DNA of 64,000 nt from Heterodera schachtii (lineage: Eukaryota > Nematoda > Chromadorea > Rhabditida > Heteroderidae). Below, one piece after another: positions 19,792-31,133 of the stretch. The notes beneath the pieces are model-generated. The model was not told the origin of the DNA. It ran no database searches and saw only the letters and a program-made list of their open reading frames with translations. Positions within the stretch are counted from its first letter, which is position 1. The number at the start of each line of letters is the position of its first letter. The DNA lies in the NCBI GenBank assembly GCA_023374025.1, contig SIJG01000006.1, positions 171,596-235,595 on the forward strand, written 5' to 3'. A program made the position numbers and the translations under genes.

Positions 19792-21391
19792 AGCTGGATT
19801 TGCAATGATGTTTGGATGGACATTCTCCCCTTTTTTGACCATGCTCAACTCGGCCTCAAATTGGCATTGATTTCCGACCGTTACGATGTTTTGGTGGACG
19901 CGAATTTCGATGCCAAAAGCGAACTGACAATTAAACGGATAAAAATTTGCAAGGACAATGGACCAGAAGCGAAACCATCTGTTCAAAGTGATGGCAAATC
20001 TGTGCCGCTTCCATTGCCCGACTGTCCGCTGCCAAACAAAATTCGTTTTAATTCCCTCGTAATTGAGTAATTAAATGTGTTCATTATTCAAAATGTTTAT
20101 TCGTCATTCATTCTCAGGTATATTGATCATTCCGTGATCGCATTTCTCCGCTCCAATAAGCAAATTTTTCGCCAGAGGCACCAAATTGTTTTTGGATGTG
20201 TGTTCATACAAAAGCGACAATTTCATTCCGATTTGGAATGTTTTGACCCGTCAAATTGTGCCCGTTTTTTCCGCCAGAACATCGTCATTTGTGCTTTTCC
20301 ACTGCTAATCATCTGTTCAATTTGCGCCGTCTCATTTCGCCATCCATTCTCACCGATCTAAAGCTGAGCTCAATCGATGCCAATGGTGCGTTCCCGGATG
20401 GGTTAGGTAATTTTGATGGGCTATTCTCCACATTTAGGGCCGGGGTCGTTTTTTCAATGGCCGAGTTTTTGAATTTTAACATTTTTCATTGTCAATCAAA
20501 TCAAATATCTTGATGGTCATTTCGATAGCCCTAAAATTCTCTAGCCTGAAAAATTATGAAAAATTTGGTTAACTTTCTAAAAAGTTATGACCAAAAGTTT
20601 TATAAAACCAGTTCTTGAAGTTTTCAGGCCATAATTTTTTGAACCTTAACAAAATTTTGCAGATTAATAGAGGCCTCTCTTGAGGCTATCGAATATACCA
20701 AGATTATTGGATTTGGTTCATAATGAAAAAAGTTATAGTTCAAAAACTTGGCCCACGCGAAGAGGGCCTGGGTCCGCCACATTTACGTAATTCAAACAAT
20801 GCTGACAGACCGTACAATTTAACCGTACAATGTTTAGGCATTTGTCTGTGCCACCGTTCCTGCCAAATACATTGTGAAAATTTGTCTCTTCGACACATCA
20901 TCAATGGCACAGTTTGAATCGGTGAACAAGCGGACCAACGAAAAGCTGACCCTGCAGAAGCACGAATGCTATAATTATGGATATGTTAATTGGCTGCTGA
21001 AGCGATGTCCAATTGGGGAGACGATTAACGGGGATTACGAAAATTCGGCAGACCATTTTAACGGAGTCAGCATTCGTTTGAATGCTGACAATTGCATTGG
21101 GTAAGAAGCAGAGCCGGCATTTAAAAAAGGGTATGGCCTACCAAGGTCAGGGTCATAAAGAGACTAACAACAGGACCGGGATTTAGTCCGGCAAGTTTCA
21201 TCTCTGATAGGACCGGGATTTAGTCCGGCAATTTCATATCTCTGGGTTATCCCGCAACCCCGGGTTTTTCAAAAATCTGAAATTAGTCATTTAGGCCATT
21301 GTCTCCACCGACAGAAACGGGTAAAGCAATGAAAAGGTCGTTTGATGATGAGTCACGGGCGCCGATTGGTCAGCGAAAAAAGAAAAAATGA
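19792..21391 (+). pseudogene. F-box-like family gene broken by a hairpin insertion
   Basis: The N-terminal part (19792-20070) reads SWICNDVWMDILPFFDHAQL, then GLKLALISDRYDVLVDANFD and PLPDCPLPNKIRF. After a shift come YIDHSVIAFLRSNKQIF (20114-20170) and PSILTDLKLSSIDANGAFPD (20345-20400). A hairpin element (20515-20760) then interrupts. The C-terminal domain resumes near 20909 (ESVNKRTNEKLTLQK, WLLKRCPIGETI, NCIG), ending at donor GG|GTAAGA (21100). A last exon, 21295-21391, encodes PLSPPTETGKAMKRSFDDES, RAPIGQRKKKK and a stop. Such proteins are presumed adaptors of SCF ubiquitin ligases. The C-terminal exon pair looks intact and the middle is degraded. Confidence 0.65.
20515..20760. repeat. 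Imperfect hairpin repeat (GATAGCC...GGCTATC type)
   Basis: TTTCGATAGCCCTAAAATTC at 20520 pairs with GAGGCTATCGAATATACC at about 20680, and the intervening halves are also complementary (CTTTCTAAAAAGTTATGACC against GGCCATAATTTTTTGAACC). Members of the same family lie at 40480, 59505, 60905 and 62115. Confidence 0.6.
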
Positions 21392-21394
21392 GAA

Positions 21395-22640
21395 TTATTT
21401 GTTAAATGATGAATGATGACCATCTTGCATTTCTGTGTGGATATGAACTGATTTCGATGTATTTTTTGCCGATAAGAGTTCATACCATTTCATCTCCACT
21501 CGATCCCGCTGCGGGATTTTGCCAGATTTCAGTCCGCAATCCAAGGGGTTCTCTTGATTTATACGGAATTTTTCCCGTGGACGAATTCCGACAAATATGG
21601 TACCAATCGATAGCTCTCGATGAGGCAGATCGATCTAAGTTGTGGGGGAAGTTGACCCGACAAGTTTAAACCAGTTTTTGAACCGGTTCAATACTCGAAA
21701 AATAGAGATTTGGCACTATAACTTTTTTTAAACGATTGAACTCTGACAAATTTGGTATCATTCGAAAGCTCTTGACGAGCGAGGTCTAAAAATCAGTGAA
21801 TGAAGTTGAACGGACGCCTTTCTGACAATGATATTAGATATGTCAAGCCTGTAACCCTTACCCCTACCCGTACAATCGAAAAATGCCGATCTCTAATTTA
21901 AAAAACAAGAAAATTGAAATTTTAATTTGGAAGAAAATTTAATTTTCTATTAATTTTTCGGAAAATGGGAGCGGAACAAGCTCTACAATTACCCTAATTG
22001 CTTCTATGGTAATTAAATATTAAATCAACAATTTGATGAATTTTTCAAAATTTTTCTAAATAAAAGAATTCATTCTGATTTTTTTAAATTTTTTTAGCTT
22101 TTAGCCCGGGCCCTTAATATGATCCTGACTGTATAAAACAATTCTGCTTGATCATTCCAAATCCTCAGTTATTTAGAATGAACGGACATTTATCAAACAA
22201 TTAATTCACTTCTTTTCCGCTGATCAATGGCCGGATCGTAACTCAGACAATCTAAGGGATTTTGTAAAATTAAAATTCGGGAAAGAAAATCAGGACTGTA
22301 CCCGGACCAGGGATGGAATGGAATTCCGAGTTTTTTCGAGCCCGGCGGAACCCCGAAATCGGAAATGCGTCCCTGACCCGGGGAAAGGGGCTCCAGAGTA
22401 AAATAGCGTCTTTTTAGGATAACTAATCCGGGTGCATTTTCAAAATATACCCGGCGGATTCATGAATGTGCCGGAAACTCGGATCCCGGTAGGGTTCAGG
22501 GCCCTGTTTCGGGACCTTTTCGTTGTATTGATTTGTGAGCCGCTTCTCCCACGGGTGGAGACAATAGTGTAAAATTAAACGAAACATTTTAAATTTGACG
22601 AAAAATAAACAATGGCAAAACAAATAAATGCCACTCATTG
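21395..22640. other. Spacer with degraded repeats, no gene seen
   Basis: Holds further GGTATCATTCGAAAGCTC-type hairpin fragments (21590-21800), and a patch at 22310-22400 resembling the GGGATGGAATGGAATTCCGA transposon relics found near 51385. No coding region is supported. Confidence 0.4.
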
Positions 22641-22641
22641 A

Positions 22642-22851
22642 TCACCCAAGACAATTGTCACAACGCAAATTAATGGTGACTCTGTTCAAATTGTCGTCCC
22701 ATGGAACCGCCGCCGCCGCCGTCTCACCCTCCCCAATTTGGCATCGCTTCATCAGCCAAGAATAATCTGATTCATTGCTCAGTGTCAGCATTTCATTGGT
22801 TCGTTCGTTCACCAATTCAAATGGCTCAATTGGCATTGGCACATCCAACAA
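22642..22851 (-). pseudogene. F-box-like family C-terminal fragment
   Basis: The minus strand reads MPIEPFELVNERTNEMLTLS, NESDYSWLMKRCQIGEGE, then an alanine run, then DDNLNRVTINLRCDNCLG. This is the same C-terminal domain as at 20909-21100, ending at the conserved N-C-(I/L)-G position where the family has a splice donor. No N-terminal part or last exon was found next to it. Confidence 0.55.
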
Positions 22852-23504
22852 AATTTGTATTTGATAACTGACAGAAGAAATGGTGGCACGGAGAAATGGC
22901 TAAATAATGGAAAACAAAATCTAACGGGTGCTAATGCGTTTCTTAAAATTGCCACCCCCTCCCCCCGTTCATTTCGAAAAAATTCTTGTGAAATTATAAA
23001 TTCCGGGAAAATTAAATATTACTATTACTTTTCTCAAATTTTTTATGAAATTTTTTTTAAATATTGCTAAATTGCATTTTAATGAAATTAAATTTTTTAT
23101 ACTTTGGTAAAAAATTTAAGAAAAATCAGAACTTAGCTGGCTCAACCAGATATTTGGATCAAAAGTTTATTTTACAATTCTTTTAAATTGTAAAATTAAA
23201 AGAAAAATCGGAAGACAACATTTGTAAAACTTTCAATCTCTTATGAAAAGAATGCATTTTTATTCTGTTGACAAATTGAACAATTTTGAAAAATTTTCGA
23301 ATTATTGATTATTAACTTATTTTGGCATTTTATTTGAAATTATAAAGAAATAAATTTCAACGCATAGAAAATAAAAAAATAAGTACCAAAAAAATTCCAT
23401 ACTTTTTTGAAAATTTACAAAAATCCAATCAAAAAAATTATTATACAAATTTTATTTTGAAAATTTCACAATAAGTAAATAAATCTGTTGTTTATTTTGT
23501 TGCC

Positions 23505-23515
23505 GATCAGTAGAG
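23505..23515 (+). promoter_or_regulatory. Half-site GATCAGTAGAG
   Basis: Only one arm of the conserved inverted repeat is present, about 190 bp before the ATG at 23698. The second copy reads GACCAGTAGAG at 26562. Confidence 0.3.
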
Positions 23516-23697
23516 TATTCTAATGTTTTGCAGTTAGTTTTAATTAAAAAATCCAATTTGTTTTTATGAGAATTCATTTCACGAATAATTTTTATAATCA
23601 ACCCAAAGCAATAAATTCTCACTTTCTTCTAAATAATATTGCAATAATTTTAGTAATTTCTGTCACAAATTAAATTAATTAACAAAATTATTGCCAA

Positions 23698-24201
23698 ATG
23701 AAAACGAAATTCCCCCTATTATTAGTTTTAATTATATTTTGGATCACTCAAATGAATCAAATCGGAACAGAAAAGAAAAAATTGGAACAAAAAACATTTG
23801 ATAAAATATTCGGAGAAAAATGGGAAGAAAAAGAAGAGGAAAATTTGGAAGAAAAAAGAGAAATTATTGGAAAGTTCAACAAAATAAAAGAAAAAATAAA
23901 GGAAAAAGGAAGAAAATATTCAACAAAAGAATGGAGTAAAATTGAAAGAAAAATAGCGAAAAAATTGGGAACAAATCGAATAAAAATTTATAAATGGATT
24001 AATGAATTAGGCCTCTATAAATACAAATCAAAAACTTACGAAGAAAAGTTCGAAATTGTTCAAAAATTCATTAAAATGACAAATGAATATAAGCAACAAA
24101 GAAAATATTCAAGAAAAGAATGGCAACAAAATTATGCCGAAATTTGTAAGAAAATTGGAGTTGGCTATAAAACAATTGGTAAATGGAAGAAACAATTGTG
24201 A
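23698..24201 (+). CDS. Secreted two-module helix-turn-helix protein
   Basis: A 167-residue member of a divergent subgroup. The signal is MKTKFPLLLVLIIFWITQMN and the linker is EQKTFDKIFGEKWEEKEEE. Module 1 ends NRIKIYKWINELG and module 2 ends GYKTIGKWKKQL, directly followed by a stop. Module 3 is not part of the frame, but a degraded copy lies 215 bp downstream (24416-24585), so the gene probably shortened from a three-module ancestor. The signal and upstream sequence resemble the orphan signal fragments at 120 and 4212. Confidence 0.75.
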   Translation: MKTKFPLLLVLIIFWITQMNQIGTEKKKLEQKTFDKIFGEKWEEKEEENLEEKREIIGKFNKIKEKIKEKGRKYSTKEWSKIERKIAKKLGTNRIKIYKWINELGLYKYKSKTYEEKFEIVQKFIKMTNEYKQQRKYSRKEWQQNYAEICKKIGVGYKTIGKWKKQL

Positions 24202-24415
24202 TAAATAAATCTTCATTTTTAAAAGTGTACGAATTTTTTTAGTTATTAAGAAACAATAATTTGATTGGTTGAGATATTTTATTTAAATTTGCAAAATTTA
24301 TTTTTTATTTTTTAAATGGCATAAATATGAAAAAACGAATTAATTAATTAAATCCTATCAAATTTTCCGTGAGTTTTTTAATTTATGATTAGAAAATAGA
24401 AAAAAAAAATTGGAA

Positions 24416-24585
24416 TTAACCTAAAATAATCACGAAGGAAGGAAAAATGGAAACTTGTTAATTTATTGGCAACAAAAAAGGAACTCCAAAATGAATGATC
24501 AGAAAATTGCTAAAATGATTAAGACTTTTGCATTGAACATTTTGAGATGAAAAGGCAAATATGAGAAGAAATTATTATTCATTCT
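24416..24585 (+). pseudogene. Detached module-3 remnant
   Basis: Frames around here read LIYW, KMNDQKIAKMIKTFALNIL and R-W/*-K, a decayed third HTH module belonging to the gene at 23698. The paralogue at 27470-27645 retains the tryptophan (NILRWKAKCEKK). Confidence 0.5.
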
Positions 24586-24599
24586 TAGGAGACATTAAA

Positions 24600-25013
24600 C
24601 TTTGATTAATATTTTAATAAATTTATCAATAAAATATTAAAATATTTAATTTAATGCATTTATTTATTTCATAATGAAATAAATTTGAAAAAAATTGAAA
24701 TAATTTATTCTTAGTGCATTTTCTTCAGTGTTTGGAATTAATTAATTCTTTATGCTGAAGTAGAAGGTTTAGTGGGAAATATTTTATAATATTTTTTTCT
24801 ATTTTTGTTCTTTTTTGGTGACTTTTTTTAAATTTATTATTAAAAAATTAATAAAATTTTAATAAATTCACAAAAAAAAAAAATTTTTTTCACAATTCAT
24901 TTTAAAAAATTTATATCACAGAAAAATTCGAAAAAAAGGCTTATTAATTATGTATCCTCCCACCGTTCAAAAAATTTTTACCAAATTTGCTCAACTGAAA
25001 ACTGAATTTGTTG
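24600..25013. other. Intergenic, no gene seen
   Basis: Very A+T-rich spacer, duplicated at 27660-28099. Nothing supported. Confidence 0.4.
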
Positions 25014-25021
25014 GTCTATAT

Positions 25022-25853
25022 TAGAGACCGGTAAAAAATAATTTACGGGAGCGGGAGCGGGAGCGGGAATCCCGTAAAACTCCCGCTCCCGGAAACTCCC
25101 GTCCATTTTTAACGGGAGTCCCGGGCGGGAGCGGGAGTAATTCGAAAATTTAATTAAATGCCCACAAAAAAAATTTTTAATGCACAAATTTGAAGGACAA
25201 TCCTTTTATAAAATACAGAAAAATAATATATGCAGAAACGAAATAAAAAAAATAGATTTTAGGGTCGAAAATCAGAAAATTTTTCAAAATTGCTTCAAAT
25301 ATTCTTTTTTAACCAATTTATTCGAACAAAAAGGTTTAAACTTTATATTTCCGAATCCTTTATTAATTTTAACAATTTTTTGCGCCGTATTTTTTGAAAA
25401 AACTTTTTGGGACCCAGGGAGGAGGAGGGAGGCCGGCGGTGCCAGTAGGCGCCGCCGGGAAAAATTGATATTTAAATACAATACATTGTCAGATTTTGGT
25501 CCAAAAATGACCAATTTTTCAATTTTTGAGCAAGTTTTTTAAGAAAATTAAGGATTTTAAAGGCCCGGCGGTGCCGGATGGGCGCCGCAGGAAAATTTTT
25601 TGAGATTTTGACTATATATTTAACAGTTTCTCTCGATGAAAATTATTCATTTTGCCAAAAATTTCAATTCTTACCAGTGCATTTTACTCCCGTATTTGGG
25701 TGAAAATTTACGGGAGCGGGAGCGGGAGTTCAAATTTTTCCGGGAGCGGGAGCGGGAACCCCGCAAAACTCCCGCTCCCGTAAAAAATCCCGTTCACCGA
25801 AAAAAGCGGGACTCCCGTAAACCCCGCGGGACTCCCGCTCCCGCCGGTCTCTA
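25022..25853. mobile_element. Non-autonomous hAT-like element, copy A
   Basis: Termini TAGAGACCGG and CCGGTCTCTA are flanked by an exact 8-bp duplication GTCTATAT (25014-25021 and 25854-25861). Sub-terminal arrays of GGGAGCGGGAGC and its complement fill both ends. The centre carries GGCGGTGCCAGTAGGCGCC (about 25435) and GGCGGTGCCGGATGGGCGCC (about 25565). The termini match the element at 6494-8343, but the internal arrays differ (GGGAGC here, GGGATCCC there). No transposase. Confidence 0.8.
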
Positions 25854-26754
25854 GTCTATATATACAGAAAGCCGGATCGTCTGTTCCCAGCCTCAAAATT
25901 TCCTAATTTATAAAGATTTTTTGAAAATATTTTAGCAAGATCGAATGGAGCCGCAACTAAATTATAAAAAAACAAAAACTCATTTAAAAATTTAAGCCAA
26001 TTTCATTTTTCACATATGTTTAAGTTCATTTAACCCCCATCTTCATCCCCTCCTTAAAAAAAAAAAAAAATTAAATATTACTATTACTTTTCTCAAATTT
26101 TTTATGAATTTTTTTTAAATATTGCTAAATTGCATTTTAATGAAATTAAATTTTTTATACTTTGGTAAAAAATTTAAGAAAAATCAGAACTTAGCTGGCT
26201 CAACCAGATATTTGGATCAAAAGTTTATTTTACAATTCTTTTAAATTGTAAAATTAAAAGAAAAATCGGAAGACAACATTTGTAAAACTTTCAATCTCTT
26301 ATGAAAGAATGCATTTTTATTCTGTTGACAAATTGAACAATTTTGAAAAATTTTCGAATTATTGATTATTAACTTATTTTGGCATTTTATTTGTAATTAT
26401 AAAGAAATAAATTTCAACGCATAGAAAATAAAAAAATAAGTACCAAAAAAATTCCCTACTTTTTTGAAAATTTACAAAAATCCAATCAAAAAAATTATTA
26501 TACAAATTTTATTTTGAAAATTTCACAATAAGTAAATAAATCTGTTGTTTATTTTGTTGGCGACCAGTAGAGTATTCTAATGTTTTGCAGTTAGTTTTAA
26601 TTAAAAAATCCAATTTGTTTTTCTGAGAATTCATTTCACGAATAATTTTTATAATCAACCCAAAGCAATAAATTCTCATTTTCTTCTAAATAATATTGCA
26701 ATAATTTTAGTAATTTCTGTCACAAATTAAATTAGTTAACAAAATTATTGCCAA

Positions 26755-27268
26755 ATGAAAATGAAATTCCCTCTATTATTAGTTTTAATTATATTTTGGA
26801 TCACTCAAATGAATCAAATCGGAACAGAAAAGAAAAAATTGGAACACCAAAAATCATTTAAACAAATATTCGGAGAAAAATGGTAAGAAAAAGAAGAGGA
26901 AAATTTGGAAGAAAAAAGAGAAATAATTGGAAAATTCAACAAAATCAAAGAAAAATAAAGGAAAAGGAATAAAGAATTTGACAAAAGAATGGAGTAAAAT
27001 TGAAAGAAAAATAGCGAAAAAATTGGGAACAAATCGAATGAACATTTATGAATGGATTAAAGAATTAGGCCTCTATAAATACAAATCAAGAACTTACGAA
27101 GAAAAGTTCGAAATTGTTCAAAAATTCATTAAAATGACAAATGAATATAAGCAACAAAGAAAATATTCAAGAAAAGAATGGCAACAAAATTATGCCAAAA
27201 TTTGTAAGAAAATTGGAGTTAGCCGTTCAGTAATTGAAAAATGGAAGAAACAATTTTGTGATAAATAA
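26755..27268 (+). pseudogene. Disabled copy of the two-module HTH gene
   Basis: Duplicate of 23698-24201. The signal peptide (MKMKFPLLLVLIIFWITQMN) is intact. A G-to-T change makes TGGTAA, a stop, at IFGEKW (about 26883), and a frameshift follows near 26955. The remainder is open: module 1 ends NRMNIYEWIKELG and module 2 ends SRSVIEKWKKQFCDK. Module 2's variable helix differs from copy A (GYKTIGKW), although their flanks are almost identical. Confidence 0.7.
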
Positions 27269-27469
27269 ATCTTCATTTTTAAAAGTGTACGAATTTTTTT
27301 AGTTATTAAGAAGCAATAATTTGATTTGTTGAGATATTTTATTTAAATTTGCATAAATTTTATTTTATTATTTTTTAAATGGCATAAATATGAAAAAACG
27401 AATTAATTAATTAAATCCTATCAAATTTTCCGTGAGTTTTTTAATTTATGATTAGAAAATAGAAAAAAA

Positions 27470-27645
27470 AATTGGAATTAGCCTAAAAATAATCACGAAG
27501 GAAGGAAAAATGGAAAAATTGTTAATTTATTGGCATCAAAAAAGGAACTCCAAAATGAATGATCAGAAAATTGCTAAAATGATTAATACTTTTGCATTGA
27601 ACATTTTGAGATGGAAAGCCAAATGTGAGAAGAAATTATTATTCA
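27470..27645 (+). pseudogene. Detached module-3 remnant, copy B
   Basis: Reads EKLLIYW, KMNDQKIAKMINTFALNIL and RWKAKCEKKL across minor slips. Counterpart of 24416-24585. Confidence 0.5.
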
Positions 27646-28107
27646 TTCTTAGGAGACATTAAATTTTGATTAATATTTTAATAAATTTATCAATAAAATA
27701 TTAAAATATTTAATTTAATGCATTTATTTATTTCATAATGAAATAAATTTGAAAAAATTGAAATAATTTATTCCTTAGTGTACTTTCTTCAGTGTTTGGA
27801 ATAAATTAATTCTTTATGCTGAAGTAGAAGGTTTAGTGGGAAATATTTTTATAATATTTTTTTCTATTTTTGTTCTTTTTTGGTGACTTTTTTTAAAATT
27901 TATTATTAAAAAATTAATAAAATTTTAATAAATTCTTTTTCTTTATTTGGTTGCAAAAAAAAAAAAAAATTTTTTCACAATTCATTTTAAAAATTTATGT
28001 CACAGAAAAATTCGAAAAAAAAGGCTTATTAAATTATGTATCCTCCCACCGTTCAAAAAATTTTTACCAAATTTGCTCAACTGAAAACTGAATTTGTTGG
28101 TCTATAT

Positions 28108-28888
28108 TAGAGACCGGTAAAAAATAATTTACAGGAGCGGGAGCGGGAATCCCGTAAAACTCCCGCTCCCGGAAACTCCCGTCCATTTTTAACGGGAGTC
28201 CCGGGCGGGAGCGGGAGTAATTCGAAAATTTAATTAAATGCCCACAAAAAAATTTTTAATGCACAAATTTGAAGGACAATCCTTTTATAAAATACAGAAA
28301 AATAATAATATGCAGAAACGAAATAAAAAAACAAATATTTTTTTTAACCAATTTATTCGAACAAAAAGGTTTAAACTTTATATTTCCGAATCCTTTATTA
28401 ATTTTAACAATTTTTTGCGCCGTATTTTTTGAAAAAACTTTTTGGGACCCAGGGAGGAGGAGGGAGGCCGGCGGTGCCAGTAGGCGCCGCCGGGAAAAAT
28501 TGATATTTAAATACAATACATTGTCAGATTTTGTCCAAAAATGACCAATTTTTGCAATTTTTTGAGCAAGTTTTTTAAGAAAATTAAGGATTTTAAAGGC
28601 CCGGCGGTGCCGATGGGCGCCGCCGGAAAATTTTTTGAGATTTTGACTATATATTTAACAGTTTCTCGATGAAAAATTATTCATTTTGCCAAAAATTTCA
28701 ATTCTTACCAGTGCATTTTTACTCCCGTATTTGGGTGAAAATTTACGGGAGCGGGAGCGGGAGTTCAAATTTTTCCGGGAGCGGGAGCGGGAACCCCGCA
28801 AAACTCCCGCTCCCGTAAAAAATCCCGTTCACCGAAAAAAGCGGGACTCCCGTAAACCCCGCGGGACTCCCGCTCCCGCCGGTCTCTA
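28108..28888. mobile_element. Non-autonomous hAT-like element, copy B
   Basis: Same termini and same 8-bp flanks (GTCTATAT at 28100-28107 and 28889-28896) as copy A. It was therefore duplicated with the 3.05 kb segment rather than inserted independently. Internal deletions make it about 50 bp shorter. Confidence 0.8.
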
Positions 28889-28904
28889 GTCTATATATAC
28901 AGAA

Positions 28905-29960
28905 AGCCGGATCGTCTGTTCCCAGCCTCAAAATTTCCTAATTTATAAAGATTTTTTGAAAATATTTTTAGCAAGATCGAATGGAGCCGCAACTAAATTA
29001 TAAAAAACAAAAACTCATTTTAAAAATTTAAGCCAATTTCATTTTTCACATATGTTTAAGTTCATTTAACCCCCATCTTCATCCCCTCCTTAAAAAATAA
29101 AAAAAATTAAAATTCTTCATTAGCAAATTTTACCAACACAGAAACTGAGTGTGTGTTTTTGGTGTTAGCTTTGTTCATCTATAAATATTGAACCGGATTT
29201 TTTATGATCACATCAAAATTTCCTTATTTTTGTAAAATATAATAAAAAATAAAAATATCATTTTGAAATCACCCCCCTTAAAAAAAATTCTGCATTAACA
29301 AATTTTATAACTGAAAAGTGTGCATGTTGAATTTGTTCATCTATAGAGGAGATATATGTAGATCCGGATCTTAAAAAGAAAATTCATTTTAATTCCCCAC
29401 CTCCTTTAAAAATTCTCATTAGCAAATTTTTATAACTGAAAAGTGTGTGGTGTGTATTAGATTTGTTCATCCATAATAGATATATGTAGATCCGGATCTG
29501 CTGCTGATCCCAGCCCCAAAATTTCCTAGTTTTATAGAGAATTTTTGAAAAAAACTTTTAACAATGCACTTTAAAAAAAACTCATTTTGAAATTTAACTC
29601 CTCCCCTTCCATCCCCCTTAAAAAAATCAAATTCTCATTAGCAAATTTTTATAACTGAAAAGTGTAGTGTGCATGTTGAATTTGTTCATTTATAGAGGAG
29701 ATAGATATATGTAGATCCGGATCTGCTGCTGATCCCAGCCCCAAAATTTAAAATAAATGAAAAATTTTTGAAAAAAATTTTAACTGCGTATTATAAAAAA
29801 ATAAAAAACTCATTTTGAAATTTTCCTCCCCCTTCCTTAAAAAATTCTTACAAATTTTTATAACTAAAATGTGTATGTGTGTTGAATTTGTTCATTTATA
29901 GAGGAGATATATGTAGATCCGGATCTGCTGCTGATCCCAGCCCCAAAATTTCCTGTCTCC
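28905..29960 (+). repeat. Degenerate tandem array, units about 120-220 bp
   Basis: About five imperfect units, each with CATTAGCAAATTTTTATAAC, a GAATTTGTTCATCTATAGAG-type stretch, TATGTAGATCCGGATCTG and CTGATCCCAGCCCCAAAATT. Unit starts lie near 29110, 29290, 29410, 29635 and 29850. The block at 25868-26050 in the other duplicated segment carries a related unit. Confidence 0.65.
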
Positions 29961-29971
29961 GCGTTGTGAAC

Positions 29972-30245
29972 ATTATTCCGCCCCCCCCCCCAATATCCCC
30001 ACCCGTCCCGCCCCACCCAATTCACATAAACCAGGTCACCAGCAACACCACCACCCACCCCACACAACTCCCAGCCCTCCCCTGCACTGCCCGACCAACC
30101 CGGGCGGGCAAACAATCGTCGCCGGTTTTGGTCACAATTTGTGAGCATTTTGGGGGGGCGGTTGGATTGGGAGGAACGAGCCCCACCCCCCAACCGCCCG
30201 CCTCTCCCACGGGTCCTTTCCTTTCTCCCCGCCGGCGTTTTGTTT
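29972..30245. other. GC-rich island, no confident gene
   Basis: C-rich on the plus strand and far richer in G+C than anything nearby. Open frames exist on both strands (proline-rich on plus, glycine-rich on minus), which is expected from composition alone. It could be an exon or CpG-like island, or a captured sequence. Confidence 0.3.
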
Positions 30246-30409
30246 GGTTGGGCGAATATGTATTAAATGCATATATTTATTTTCTTATTTGTTGGTGGTG
30301 GCTGAGCTCTGCTGGTGAACAAAAGCATACATATAACGCTCACAATTCATTTTATTTTATTTCTTAATTTAAATATTTTTATATGAGAAATTTTTTATTA
30401 TTCGAAAAT

Positions 30410-30800
30410 TTATTTAATCTTTTTCAATTCATAGAAATTTTTTAATCCGATTGAGGTATCATGGATTAACTCACTTTTCTGTATTTTTTTAATTTCATCC
30501 CTGGCATTTTCTTTTGAAAAAAAGTAGAGATTTTCATCTCGGTTTTTTAGTTTATCCAATATCTCCAAAAAAATTTTGGTTGGATTTTTCTTTAAAACAT
30601 TTTTTATAATTCTCCAATATCTCTGGCAAATTTGATCGGGGCTTTTGTCTCTGATTCCAGATATTTTTTTAGAATTTCCATCGATCTCCTGCAAAATTTG
30701 TTCAGGATTTCATTTCTTTAAATTTTGCAGCATCCCTTAACAAATTTGGCCATGTAACTTCCTCCCAAATTTTCGAAATATAAGTTAAAAGTACTGATTT
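30410..30800 (-). pseudogene. Unidentified minus-strand coding remnant
   Basis: One frame reads VLLTYISKIWEEVTW then PNLLRDAAKFKEMK. After a one-base slip it continues NPEQILQEIDGNSKKISGIR, SPDQICQRYWRIIKNVL, NPTKIFLEILDKLKNRDENL and ends KKIQKSELIHD... with a stop at 30410. Composition and amino-acid usage look coding. The stretches NPEQIL, SPDQIC and NPTKIF hint at a degenerate repeat of about 30 residues. An acceptor-like TTTTGCAG within it could replace the slip by an intron. I do not recognise the protein. Confidence 0.4.
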
Positions 30801-31133
30801 AATTTAATTTTTCTTTTGCTGATTGACTAGGCTTTAATTCTTGACCAATATTATAATATTATCAATTTTCAATTTACTTTTTTTCATTTTTTTTTCTAAT
30901 TCTCATTTCAAAACAAATTCAAAAATCTCAACAACAAATTTCCATTGCTTTTTCCCACATACACTATTTTCTAAATGACAATAAAAAACCAACAAACAAT
31001 GAATCATTTTTGAATAAATGCGTGTTTTTTGTCATTTTAAATGCTTTCCCCACAGCAATTAATTTATTTTAAAATTAATTTAATCAATATTATTTAATTA
31101 AAGGGAAGATTCAAGGAAATATAATTTTTTAAC

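Larger units (their letters stand above)
23013..29107 (+). repeat. Tandem segmental duplication, unit about 3.05 kb
   Basis: Copy A runs from about 23013 to 26070 and copy B from about 26071 to 29107. Corresponding points lie 3057 bp apart at the effector ATG (23698 and 26755). Each copy contains upstream repeats, an HTH gene, a module-3 fossil and a hAT-like element in the same site. The junction is at an A run (26055-26070). Copy B has accumulated disabling changes in the gene. Confidence 0.85.

Noticed and set aside
29864..30367. Proline-rich and glycine-rich frames on opposite strands
   Set aside because: Both follow from a C-rich tract. No splice, start context or domain supports either.
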